From NCBI RefSeq assembly GCF_016236915.1, contig NZ_JAEHOK010000006.1, positions 117,367 to 181,366 of the forward strand: a stretch of 64,000 nucleotides of DNA, given 5' to 3'. Shown here piece after piece: positions 36,701 through 44,881 of this stretch. The notes under the pieces were generated by a model that made no database searches, was not told the origin of the DNA, and was given only the letters and a program-made list of their open reading frames with translations. The position numbers and the translations under genes are program-made. The DNA comes from Salegentibacter maritimus (GTDB lineage: Bacteria > Bacteroidota > Bacteroidia > Flavobacteriales > Flavobacteriaceae). Every line of letters starts with the position of its first letter. The stretch's first letter is position 1.

Positions 36701-37681
36701 ATGGCAAGAATAACCAGTGATAATGTCCTGGAAATCCTGGGCGAAAAAGTAAAACCCGGAAAAAGTGCCACGATCAACTTCAACATGGCCAAACTCTACA
36801 CGACAACCTCTGTAGAAGTTCCGGTAATTATTGAACGCTCTATAAAGCCGGGACCTGTGGTACTCATTACCGCCGGAATTCACGGCGATGAGATTAACGG
36901 GGTAGAAATTGTTCGGCAAATTATTTCTAAAGGAATCAACAAACCTCAAAAAGGGACTATTATTTGTATTCCCGTAGTCAACATTTTTGGGTTTTTAAAT
37001 TTACGTAGAGAATTTCCCGATGGGCGCGACTTAAACCGAATGTTTCCCGGAACAAAAAATGGATCGCTGGCCAGCCGTTTTGCATTTCAATTTGTTAAAA
37101 ATATACTCCCCCTGGCCAATTTCTGTTTAGACTTTCATACCGGAGGTGCCAGCAGATTTAATGCCCCACAAATAAGGGTAAAGCGTGGGGATGAACAAAG
37201 CATTAAATATGCCCGTATTTTTAGCGCTCCATTTACCATTCACTCTAAAACAATCACAAAATCCTATCGTGAAACCTGTTCCAAAAAAGGAATTCCTGTA
37301 CTCCTATTTGAGGGCGGAAAATCTAGAGACAGCAATAAAGAAATCGCAAAATTTGGAGTAGAAGGGGTGATGCGTATTTTGAGTTTTTTAGAAATGTTAC
37401 AGCCAAAATTCGAATATCCAGATCCCATTGGCGATACCGTGGTTATTGAAAACAGTATTTGGATGCGCGCCAAATACAGCGGATTATTACATATAAAAAT
37501 TCCTTGCGGGAAACATGTAGAAAAAGGTGAATATATTGGAACCATTACCGACCCCTATGGTAAATTTAGGCATAAAATAAAAGCCGTTAATACCGGCTAC
37601 GTAATCAATATAAACGAATCGCCTATTGTATACCAGGGCGATGCTATTTTTCATATTTCAGCCCCAACTAAAGATGAATAA
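36701..37681 (+). CDS. succinylglutamate desuccinylase/aspartoacylase-family zinc hydrolase
   Basis: A 326-residue zinc-dependent amide hydrolase of the AstE/AspA fold (carboxypeptidase-like). The metal motif is TAGIHGDEINGVEI (His, Glu) with NCLDFHTGG as second His site; LFEGGKSRDSNKEI and HIKIPCGKHVEKGEYIGTI are typical of the C-terminal beta domain. Real substrates of the bacterial family vary, and no arginine-catabolism genes lie nearby. The 3-nt gap to rimK suggests a role linked to glutamylation, such as trimming or deacylating a modified terminus. It overlaps the next gene by 8 nt. Confidence 0.85.
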   Translation: MARITSDNVLEILGEKVKPGKSATINFNMAKLYTTTSVEVPVIIERSIKPGPVVLITAGIHGDEINGVEIVRQIISKGINKPQKGTIICIPVVNIFGFLNLRREFPDGRDLNRMFPGTKNGSLASRFAFQFVKNILPLANFCLDFHTGGASRFNAPQIRVKRGDEQSIKYARIFSAPFTIHSKTITKSYRETCSKKGIPVLLFEGGKSRDSNKEIAKFGVEGVMRILSFLEMLQPKFEYPDPIGDTVVIENSIWMRAKYSGLLHIKIPCGKHVEKGEYIGTITDPYGKFRHKIKAVNTGYVININESPIVYQGDAIFHISAPTKDE

Positions 37682-38243
37682 AACAGCACTCCGAAAGAAA
37701 TACAAAAACTTACGCCTAGGGCTTTCTGAAGAAAAAATAGAGGAATTAAGCCTGGAAATAGCCAACAACCTTTTACAGCTACCCATTTGGCAAAAAGAAT
37801 TTTATCATCTTTTTCTTAATATAGCCGAACAAAAAGAAATTGCTACCGAATATATTTTACATATTCTGCAAGGCAAAGACAAAAATGTGGTGCTGTCTAA
37901 AACCAATATTCAGGAGCATACATTAGATCATTTTTTACTAACCGACAATAGTGTAATAAAGAAAAATAAATGGAATATCCCAGAACCTGAGGGAGGTATT
38001 GCCATTGCCCCAAACCAGCTTGATGTGGTTTTTGTGCCATTACTGGCATTTGATGAAACAGGGCACCGTATTGGTTATGGTAAGGGATTTTACGACAATT
38101 TTCTTAAGGAATGTAAACCAGATGTACTAAAAATTGGGCTCTCATTTTTTAAAGCCGAGCCCGAATTTAAAGAAGTATTCAACAGCGATGTACCACTAGA
38201 TTATTGCGTTACACCAAATAAGATATATAGCTTTAAAAATTAG
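37674..38243 (+). CDS. 5-formyltetrahydrofolate cyclo-ligase
   Basis: A 189-residue enzyme (MTHFS/YgfA family) that converts 5-formyl-THF to 5,10-methenyl-THF with ATP. Motifs: the N-terminal RKKYKNLRLGLS, WNIPEPEGG, and the signature FVPLLAFDETGHRIGYGKGFYD (phosphate loop and active site). The start at 37674 overlaps the end of the AspA-family gene; the upstream in-frame codons in the same reading frame lie inside that gene and were not used. It is tightly coupled to the preceding operon, probably by position only. Confidence 0.92.
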   Translation: MNKTALRKKYKNLRLGLSEEKIEELSLEIANNLLQLPIWQKEFYHLFLNIAEQKEIATEYILHILQGKDKNVVLSKTNIQEHTLDHFLLTDNSVIKKNKWNIPEPEGGIAIAPNQLDVVFVPLLAFDETGHRIGYGKGFYDNFLKECKPDVLKIGLSFFKAEPEFKEVFNSDVPLDYCVTPNKIYSFKN

Positions 38244-38291
38244 GGAATTAAGAAGTTTTATGTTATTTTTAACAAAACTCTTGTTTCTTTA

Positions 38292-39740
38292 ATGTTAAAC
38301 GACATTCAATTAAACAGTATTCTTGAAGATTTTGATATTGCTTACTGGAAGATTAATCTTCTGAATAAAGAGGTAAGCTGGTCAGAACATTTTAACACGC
38401 TGGTTGGGAAACCGGAACTCTCCGAATCTAATTTTGATTATTTTCTAAAAGAAATTTTACATAGCGACTATCGTTACGATTTCAGAATTTATTTTGAAAA
38501 GCTAACCGAAGAGAATGAAGCCTTTAGCATTGAAGTTAAACTAAAACTTAGCAATGGTAAATATCGTTGGTTTGAATGCCGAAACCTTATAAACAAAGAC
38601 AATAATAGGAAAACCGCTGTGTTGCTGTTTGTAAACATACACCAAAGCAAGCGCGACCAATATACCATTGAAGAAAACTTTTTCTATTACCATGAAACCG
38701 CACAAATGACCAATACCGGGGGATGGTATATAGACATCGTAAATCGCAATATTTATTGGGATAATGTTACCAAAAAAATTATTGACTGCCCCCTTGATTA
38801 TCAGCCCCCCTATGAAGAACATTTTAAGTTCTACGCACCCCAGGAGCATGCAACAGTAATGTCGGCTTTTGAGAAATGCGAGAAATATGGAATTCCGTTT
38901 AAACTGGAATTAAAAATGCGAAACCTCTATCATAAGGATTTTTGGATATGCGCCACAGGAAAACCGGTTTATAACGAAGAACAAAAAATTATAGGAATCA
39001 GGGGCGTTTTTCAGGACATCAATAAACAAAAGATCAATGAACTTAACTTACAGAATTCCCTGGATATCATAGCCACCCAAAATTCGAGGCTATTTAATTT
39101 TGCACATATAGTTTCCCATAGTTTACGCTCCCACAGCAGCAATTTATGCCTTATTGCAGAATTATTAAAAGAAGCGAAAACCGATACCGACAAAGTAGAG
39201 TTAATTCCTAATGTGACAGATATTTCAGAAAATCTGGATTCGGCTATAAATCAATTAAATGAAATTGTAAACAAGCAAACACTTTTACGAAAAGAACGCA
39301 GAATTATATCCTTTGAAAAAGCATTAAGTGGGGTAATGGCTTCAACCTCATCTCTAATAAATCGAGAAAATGCAAAAATCGTAGCTGAATTTCACAACCT
39401 AAAAGAAATTAGCTATATCCCTGAATATCTTGAAAGTATTTTACTAAATTTAATCACAAATGCTATAAAATATAAACATCCTGGAAGAAAACCGGTGATT
39501 TTTATACAAACCTATATGAAAAACGAAACTCCTTTTTTGGAGATTAGTGATAATGGGTTGGGCATTGACCTGGATCGATATGGTGATAAGATGTTTGGGA
39601 TGTATAAAACCTTTCATGAGAACCTGGATTCACGAGGTATTGGGCTTTTTATAACTAAAAACCAGGTAGAAACACTTGGCGGTTCAATCTCGGTAACCAG
39701 CACTATAGATGTAGGCACTACATTTAAAATTAAGTTTTAA
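38292..39740 (+). CDS. PAS-domain sensor histidine kinase
   Basis: A 482-residue soluble kinase with no transmembrane helix or signal peptide. Two PAS/PAC regions cover about 10-115 (NLLNKEVSWSEHF, KYRWFECRN) and 130-245 (GGWYIDIVNRNIYWDN, ATGKPVYNEEQKIIGIRG). The DHp helix has the phospho-accepting His in HIVSHSLRSHSSN (about residue 275), where the usual LRSP is LRSH. The ATPase domain shows N-box LITNAIKY, DNGLGIDLDRYG and RGIGLFITKN. It is followed 18 nt later by a receiver-only regulator, so the pair is a two-component system with no DNA-binding output. Ligand unknown. Confidence 0.93.
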   Translation: MLNDIQLNSILEDFDIAYWKINLLNKEVSWSEHFNTLVGKPELSESNFDYFLKEILHSDYRYDFRIYFEKLTEENEAFSIEVKLKLSNGKYRWFECRNLINKDNNRKTAVLLFVNIHQSKRDQYTIEENFFYYHETAQMTNTGGWYIDIVNRNIYWDNVTKKIIDCPLDYQPPYEEHFKFYAPQEHATVMSAFEKCEKYGIPFKLELKMRNLYHKDFWICATGKPVYNEEQKIIGIRGVFQDINKQKINELNLQNSLDIIATQNSRLFNFAHIVSHSLRSHSSNLCLIAELLKEAKTDTDKVELIPNVTDISENLDSAINQLNEIVNKQTLLRKERRIISFEKALSGVMASTSSLINRENAKIVAEFHNLKEISYIPEYLESILLNLITNAIKYKHPGRKPVIFIQTYMKNETPFLEISDNGLGIDLDRYGDKMFGMYKTFHENLDSRGIGLFITKNQVETLGGSISVTSTIDVGTTFKIKF

Positions 39741-39758
39741 CACTAAACACTAATTCTC

Positions 39759-40181
39759 ATGGGGCAAAAAGTAGAATTGGCGTGTATTATTGACGATGAC
39801 AAAATATACGTAAACCTGGTTAAAAAGATTATTGAGATCAAAAAGCTATCAAATAATCTCCTTATTTTCAAAAATGGCAAAGAGGCTTTAGATCATTTCA
39901 AATTGATCCTTGAAAATGCCAACGAAGAAATACTACCCGACATCATTTTTCTTGACATTAATATGCCTATAATGGATGGCTGGGAGTTTTTAAATGAATT
40001 CATTAAAATCAAGAATATTTTTGACAAAAAAATAACCCTTTATGTAGTAAGCTCTTCTATAGATCCGAGGGATTTGGAACGGGCAAAATCTTTTAACCTG
40101 GTTACAGATTATTTAATCAAACCTATAGAGCTAAAAAAATTCGAGAAAATTTTTCACCGTAACGGCCACGCTGCGGCTTAA
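39759..40181 (+). CDS. receiver-only response regulator
   Basis: A 140-residue protein consisting of a REC domain only. Acidic pocket residues lie in CIIDDDKIY, the phospho-accepting Asp in DIIFLDINMPIMDGWEF, the conserved Ser/Thr in YVVSSSIDP and the Lys in DYLIKPIELKKF. With no output domain it may act by protein binding or as a phosphate relay. It is co-transcribed with the preceding histidine kinase. It ends 2 nt from the convergent lspA. Confidence 0.92.
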   Translation: MGQKVELACIIDDDKIYVNLVKKIIEIKKLSNNLLIFKNGKEALDHFKLILENANEEILPDIIFLDINMPIMDGWEFLNEFIKIKNIFDKKITLYVVSSSIDPRDLERAKSFNLVTDYLIKPIELKKFEKIFHRNGHAAA

Positions 40182-40183
40182 CT

Positions 40184-40798
40184 TTATTTTTTTGTTTCTT
40201 CTTCTTTTGGAAAAGCACGTTTATTAAAAAGCAGCAGCAATATTACCCCGGCACTAATGGCGGTGTCGGCTATGTTAAATACAGGCTCAAAAAATGTAAA
40301 GTAATTTCCTCCCCAAAAAGGAATCCATTCGGGCAGGTTACCCTGCCATAATGGAAAGTATAGCATATCTACCACCTTTCCATGAAATAAGGTGCCGTAG
40401 CCACCCTCTGCCGGCATAAATTCGGCTACCTGACCGTAACTATCGTTAAAGATAATACCATATATAACAGAGTCTATAATATTACCCATAGCCCCTGCAA
40501 AAATTAAGGCTATTGCGGTAATTAAAATCCTGGAACCATTTTTTCTAACCGAGTCCCACAACCAATAACCAATACCTACAACGGCCACCAATCTAAAAAG
40601 TGTTAGAAAAAGCTTACCATATTCGCCTGGAATTTTTGTACCCCAGGCCATACCCTCATTTTCTACAAAAAGAATCCTAAACCAATCAAAAACCGGCACT
40701 TCCTCGCCAAGCGCAAAATTGGTTTTAATATAAAATTTTGAAATTTGGTCTATTAAAAGTACCAAAACGATTATAATACTCGCTTTTTTTAAGGACAT
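40184..40798 (-). CDS. lspA: lipoprotein signal peptidase (signal peptidase II)
   Basis: Inner-membrane aspartic peptidase that removes signal peptides from prolipoproteins, which are numerous in this window. Four predicted helices and the catalytic aspartates are visible: Asp in GNIIDSVIYG and Asp in FNIADTAISAG. FVENEGMAWG is a family motif. The length of 204 is longer than E. coli LspA, with an insertion around EFMPAEGGYGTLFHG, which is usual for Bacteroidota. It is third in the order ileS-dksA-lspA seen in flavobacteria. Confidence 0.94.
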   Translation of the reverse strand: MSLKKASIIIVLVLLIDQISKFYIKTNFALGEEVPVFDWFRILFVENEGMAWGTKIPGEYGKLFLTLFRLVAVVGIGYWLWDSVRKNGSRILITAIALIFAGAMGNIIDSVIYGIIFNDSYGQVAEFMPAEGGYGTLFHGKVVDMLYFPLWQGNLPEWIPFWGGNYFTFFEPVFNIADTAISAGVILLLLFNKRAFPKEEETKK

Positions 40799-40894
40799 GA
40801 ACTCTATAAGATTAAATAAAGCCGCTAAAATACTATTTTTATTTAGTTTTTAACCGGTTATAAATCAGCTTACAGAAAACCGATTTATAATTAA

Positions 40895-40940
40895 ATAAAA
40901 CATCCCCAAGCATAAGCCAAGGGATGCTGTATAATTGCTA
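40895..40940 (-). terminator. terminator hairpin after the dksA-like gene
   Basis: CATCCC (40901-40906) pairs with GGGATG (40921-40926) with a 14-nt loop. On the minus strand it is followed by TTTTATTT, downstream of the dksA-like stop at 40953 and ahead of lspA. Confidence 0.6.
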
Positions 40941-40952
40941 TGCAAGAAGTTG

Positions 40953-41336
40953 TTATTTCTGCATATTTTTAGCTTCAATGCTCAAGGTAGCGTGTGGCAC
41001 CAGCTTTAAACGCTCTTTAGCGATTAATTTTCCGGTTACACGACAAATACCATAGGTTTTATTTTCAATACGATTTAGTGCGTTTTTAAGATCACGAATA
41101 AACTTCTCCTGCCTAATAGCCAATTGCGAGTTTGCCTCTTTACTCATGGTCTCACTACCCTCTTCAAAAGCTTTAAAAGTAGGGGCAGTATCATCTGTAC
41201 CGTTGTTCCCATCATTTTTATAAGCATTTTGATAAATCTCTAACTGTTCCTGTGCTTTGGTAATTTTCCCTTTTATAAGGGCCTTAAACTCCGCTAGCTC
41301 AGCGTCGCTATACCGCTCTTTTACTTCAGTTTCCAT
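40953..41336 (-). CDS. TraR/DksA-family protein lacking the zinc-binding cysteines
   Basis: A 127-residue DksA-like protein. The N-terminal coiled-coil part (about 10-90, VKERYSDAELAEFKALIKGK) carries the acidic DDTAP tip, and the C-terminal module reads YGICRVTGKLIAKERLKLVP. In DksA/TraR the C4 zinc finger has C-x2-C and a second pair; here only the first Cys (GIC) remains, the second is Thr and the distal pair are Ser and Ala in SIEAKNMQK. The family binds the RNA polymerase secondary channel; whether this one does is inference. It lies 4 nt after ileS, as in many flavobacteria. Confidence 0.85.
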   Translation of the reverse strand: METEVKERYSDAELAEFKALIKGKITKAQEQLEIYQNAYKNDGNNGTDDTAPTFKAFEEGSETMSKEANSQLAIRQEKFIRDLKNALNRIENKTYGICRVTGKLIAKERLKLVPHATLSIEAKNMQK

Positions 41337-41340
41337 AATT

Positions 41341-44300
41341 CTAATGTTTTTTAATCAACATTTTAGTAGTAATGTCATCAAAAGCCACTTCGACTCCTTC
41401 GTTTACTACCTCTGCAAATTCGAGACTTGCAGTTAATGTCTCATTCTTGATATAGGTTATATTTTGGTTAACGGCATTCTCGACTATACCGTCTCTTTGT
41501 AGGGTCACTTCAATAGTATCTGTTACCTCAAATCCAGAATCCTTTCTTATATTCTGTATCCTGTTCACCAATTCCCTGGCAATACCTTCCATTTTTAATT
41601 CTTCAGAAATACTAACGTCTAAAGCTACAGTAATATTACCACTACTTGCAACTAACCAACCTTCAATATCCTGGGAAGTAATCTCTACTTCTTCTGTAGC
41701 TAATTTAATCATTTCTCCGTTAAGATTTACAGCAATCTCCCCTTCTCGCTCTATGGTTGCAATATCTTTAGATGTTAAATTATTTATCTCATTGACTATC
41801 AGCTTCATATCCTTACCGAACCTCGGGCCAAGCACTTTAAAATTTGGTTTTATCTGCTTAATTAATAGCCCTGAAGCATCGTCTATAAGCTGCAACTCTT
41901 TTACATTAACCTCAGATTTTATCAAATCTTCAACTGCCTGAATTTCTTCACGTTGCTGTTCGTCAAGCACCGGTATCATTACCCTTTGAAGCGGTTGGCG
42001 TACTTTTATCATCTCCTTTTTTCTAAGCGAAAGCACCAGGGATGAAATAGTTTGCGCCTTCTCCATTTTGCGCTCTAAAGATTTATCAACAAACTTATTA
42101 TCATACTTTGAAAACTCAGCCAAATGTACCGATTCAAAGTTCTCTTTATGTGTACTATTGTTTAAGTCTTTGTAAAGTCTGTCCATAAAGAAAGGAGCCA
42201 CAGGTGCACTTAGTTTCGCTACTTCAATTAAACAGGTATATAAAGTTTGATATGCCGAAATTTTATCTTGCTGATAATCTCCTTTCCAGAACCTTCTTCT
42301 ACTTAAGCGCACAAACCAATTACTAAGGTTTTCCTGTACAAATTCTGAAATTGCCCGGGTAGCCCGGGTAGGTTCATAATCGGCATAAAATTTATCTACC
42401 TTCTCAATAAGCGTATGTAACTCTGAAAGAATCCAGCGGTCTATCTCGGGCCTTTCTGCCAAAGGCACATCTTCTTCTTTATAGGTAAAGCCATCAATAT
42501 TGGCATATAGAGTAAAAAATGAATAGGTGTTATAGAGCGTACCGAAGAATTTACGTCGCACCTCAGCAATTCCTTCAATATCAAACTTTAAATTATCCCA
42601 GGGATTAGCATTAGAGATCATATACCACCGGGTGGCATCTGGCCCGTATGCGGCAAGCGTCTCAAAAGGATCTGCTGCATTTCCTAGACGTTTAGACATT
42701 TTTTGTCCGTTTTTATCTAAGACAAGTCCGTTAGAAACTACGTTTTTATAGGCTACATCATCAAAAATCATGGTAGCAATTGCGTGTAGGGTATAAAACC
42801 ATCCGCGGGTTTGGTCTACCCCTTCGGCTATAAAATCGGCCTGGCGGTCTCCTGCTTCTACTTTTTCTTTATTCTCAAACGGGTAATGCCATTGTGCATA
42901 GGGCATAGAACCAGAATCAAACCAAACATCTATCAAATCGGCCTCACGTTTCATTGGTTTCCCCGAGTCTGAAACTAACGTAATTTGGTCTACTACATTC
43001 TTGTGAAGATCTACCAAATCGTAGTTTTCTTCACTCATATTTCCGGGCTCAAAGGCTTCAAAAATATCCTTCTCCATAAATCCGGCTGCTACAGCCTTTG
43101 TCATTTCTTCTTTCAATTCGGCAATAGACCCAATAATCTTTTCTTCGTCACCTTCTTCGGTCCTCCAAATTGGCAAAGGTATTCCCCAGTAACGACTTCT
43201 GGACAAATTCCAGTCGTTCGCATTGGCCAACCAGTTGCCAAACCTACCTTCGCCGGTAGATTTTGGTTTCCAGTTTATACCCGTGTTAAGCTCGTGCATA
43301 CGATCCTTAAATTCTGTTACTTTTATAAACCAGGAATCTAAAGGATAATAAAGTATAGGCTTATCGGTTCTCCAGCAATTTGGGTAGCTGTGAACGTATT
43401 TTTCTACTTTAAAAGCACGATTTTCTTCTTTCAGTTTAATAGCAAGTTCAACGTCTACAGATTTCTCCGGAGCCTGCCCTTCGTCATAATATTCGTTCTT
43501 TACGTACTTACCGGCAAATTCGCCCATTTCGGGTCTAAATTTACCCTGAAGATCTACCAGGGGAACCAGGTTTCCATGCTCATCTTTTACCAATAATGGC
43601 GGAACCTGCGGACTAGCCTGCCTGGCCACCAGGGCATCGTCTGCACCAAAAGTTGGCGCAGTATGTACTATTCCGGTACCATCTTCTGTAGTCACAAAAT
43701 CCCCCGAAATAACGCGGAAAGCATTTTCTGGATTTTCTGAGGGCAAAGCATACGGCAATAACTGCTCGTATTTTATCCCTACAAGGTCTTTTCCTAAAAT
43801 AGTTTCCCCGATTAAAAACGGTATTTTTTTATCGCCTTCGGTATAGGCTTTTAGCTCTTCTTCGGTTTCAACTTCTTTAAATTTCTTATCGAATTGAGCC
43901 TTTGCCAGTGCCTTCGCAACCAAAATGGTTATTGGCTTAAAGGTGTACTGGTTATAGGTTTTTACTGAAACATATTCAATTTTAGGGCCTACGGTTAATG
44001 CCGTGTTAGACGGTAGAGTCCAGGGTGTGGTAGTCCAGGCTATTAAAAATGCTTCTTCCAGTTCTTTTTTTACGGCAGCTTTAGAGGCATCTGTAATTTT
44101 AAACATGGCAGTTACCGTAGTATCGGTCACATCCTGGTAAGTCCCGGGCTGATTAAGCTCGTGAGAACTTAAGCCAGTTCCTGCTTTTGGAGAATATGGC
44201 TGTATGGTGTAGCCCTTGTAAATAAGGTCTTTCTTATAAATTTCGGAAAGCAGCCACCAAACTGTTTCCATATATTTAGATTTGTAGGTAATGTATGGGT

Positions 44301-44742
44301 CGTCCATATCTACCCAATACCCTATTTTTTCGGTAAGATCGTTCCATACATCGGTGTAACGCATTACCGCATTTTTACATGCATCATTATACTTTTCTAC
44401 AGAAATCTTGGTACCAATATCTTCTTTGGTAATACCTAATTCCTTTTCAACCCCAAGTTCTATAGGCAAACCATGGGTATCCCAACCGGCTTTACGTTTT
44501 ACCTGAAAGCCCTTTTGAGTTTTATATCGACAAAAAATATCCTTAATAGCTCGCGCCATTACATGGTGAATTCCCGGAAGTCCATTTGCCGAAGGCGGCC
44601 CTTCAAAAAACACAAACGGCTCTTTGCCTTCCCGAGTAGAAACACTCTTTTCAAAAATATCGTTTTCCTTCCAGTAACTTAAAATTTCTTCTGCTACTTT
44701 AGGTAAGTCAAGTCCTTTATATTCAGGGAACTTATTGCTCAT
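41341..44742 (-). CDS. ileS: isoleucyl-tRNA synthetase
   Basis: Class I aminoacyl-tRNA synthetase charging tRNA-Ile. The 1133-residue length is the extended Bacteroidota/eukaryote-like form. The HIGH-type motif appears as PGIHHVMARAIK at about residue 55-66, and the KMSKS motif as KMSKRLGN; EGPPSANG precedes the former. The editing domain includes AWTTTPWTLPSNTAL and HTAPTFGADD; WFDSGSMPYAQW and GVDQTRGWFYTLH lie in the catalytic core, and the anticodon-binding region follows. It heads the ileS-dksA-lspA run. Confidence 0.97.
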   Translation of the reverse strand: MSNKFPEYKGLDLPKVAEEILSYWKENDIFEKSVSTREGKEPFVFFEGPPSANGLPGIHHVMARAIKDIFCRYKTQKGFQVKRKAGWDTHGLPIELGVEKELGITKEDIGTKISVEKYNDACKNAVMRYTDVWNDLTEKIGYWVDMDDPYITYKSKYMETVWWLLSEIYKKDLIYKGYTIQPYSPKAGTGLSSHELNQPGTYQDVTDTTVTAMFKITDASKAAVKKELEEAFLIAWTTTPWTLPSNTALTVGPKIEYVSVKTYNQYTFKPITILVAKALAKAQFDKKFKEVETEEELKAYTEGDKKIPFLIGETILGKDLVGIKYEQLLPYALPSENPENAFRVISGDFVTTEDGTGIVHTAPTFGADDALVARQASPQVPPLLVKDEHGNLVPLVDLQGKFRPEMGEFAGKYVKNEYYDEGQAPEKSVDVELAIKLKEENRAFKVEKYVHSYPNCWRTDKPILYYPLDSWFIKVTEFKDRMHELNTGINWKPKSTGEGRFGNWLANANDWNLSRSRYWGIPLPIWRTEEGDEEKIIGSIAELKEEMTKAVAAGFMEKDIFEAFEPGNMSEENYDLVDLHKNVVDQITLVSDSGKPMKREADLIDVWFDSGSMPYAQWHYPFENKEKVEAGDRQADFIAEGVDQTRGWFYTLHAIATMIFDDVAYKNVVSNGLVLDKNGQKMSKRLGNAADPFETLAAYGPDATRWYMISNANPWDNLKFDIEGIAEVRRKFFGTLYNTYSFFTLYANIDGFTYKEEDVPLAERPEIDRWILSELHTLIEKVDKFYADYEPTRATRAISEFVQENLSNWFVRLSRRRFWKGDYQQDKISAYQTLYTCLIEVAKLSAPVAPFFMDRLYKDLNNSTHKENFESVHLAEFSKYDNKFVDKSLERKMEKAQTISSLVLSLRKKEMIKVRQPLQRVMIPVLDEQQREEIQAVEDLIKSEVNVKELQLIDDASGLLIKQIKPNFKVLGPRFGKDMKLIVNEINNLTSKDIATIEREGEIAVNLNGEMIKLATEEVEITSQDIEGWLVASSGNITVALDVSISEELKMEGIARELVNRIQNIRKDSGFEVTDTIEVTLQRDGIVENAVNQNITYIKNETLTASLEFAEVVNEGVEVAFDDITTKMLIKKH

Positions 44743-44819
44743 TTTTTCAAAATTTCCAATGAATCGCGAAAATAATCAATTTTAAGAAAAGAGTAGGTCA
44801 GAAAAACGGAAAAAGCTAA

Positions 44820-44851
44820 CTCAAAAAAAAAGTAAAAACCTCACAGGTTTT
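44820..44851 (-). terminator. terminator of the outer-membrane barrel gene at 44882
   Basis: AAAACCT (44835-44841), loop CAC, AGGTTTT (44845-44851). On the minus strand a long T-rich run (TTTTACTTTTTTTTT) follows, a good rho-independent terminator for the gene ending at 44882. Confidence 0.75.
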
Positions 44852-44881
44852 GGAAACCTATGGGGCTTGGATGATAATAAA

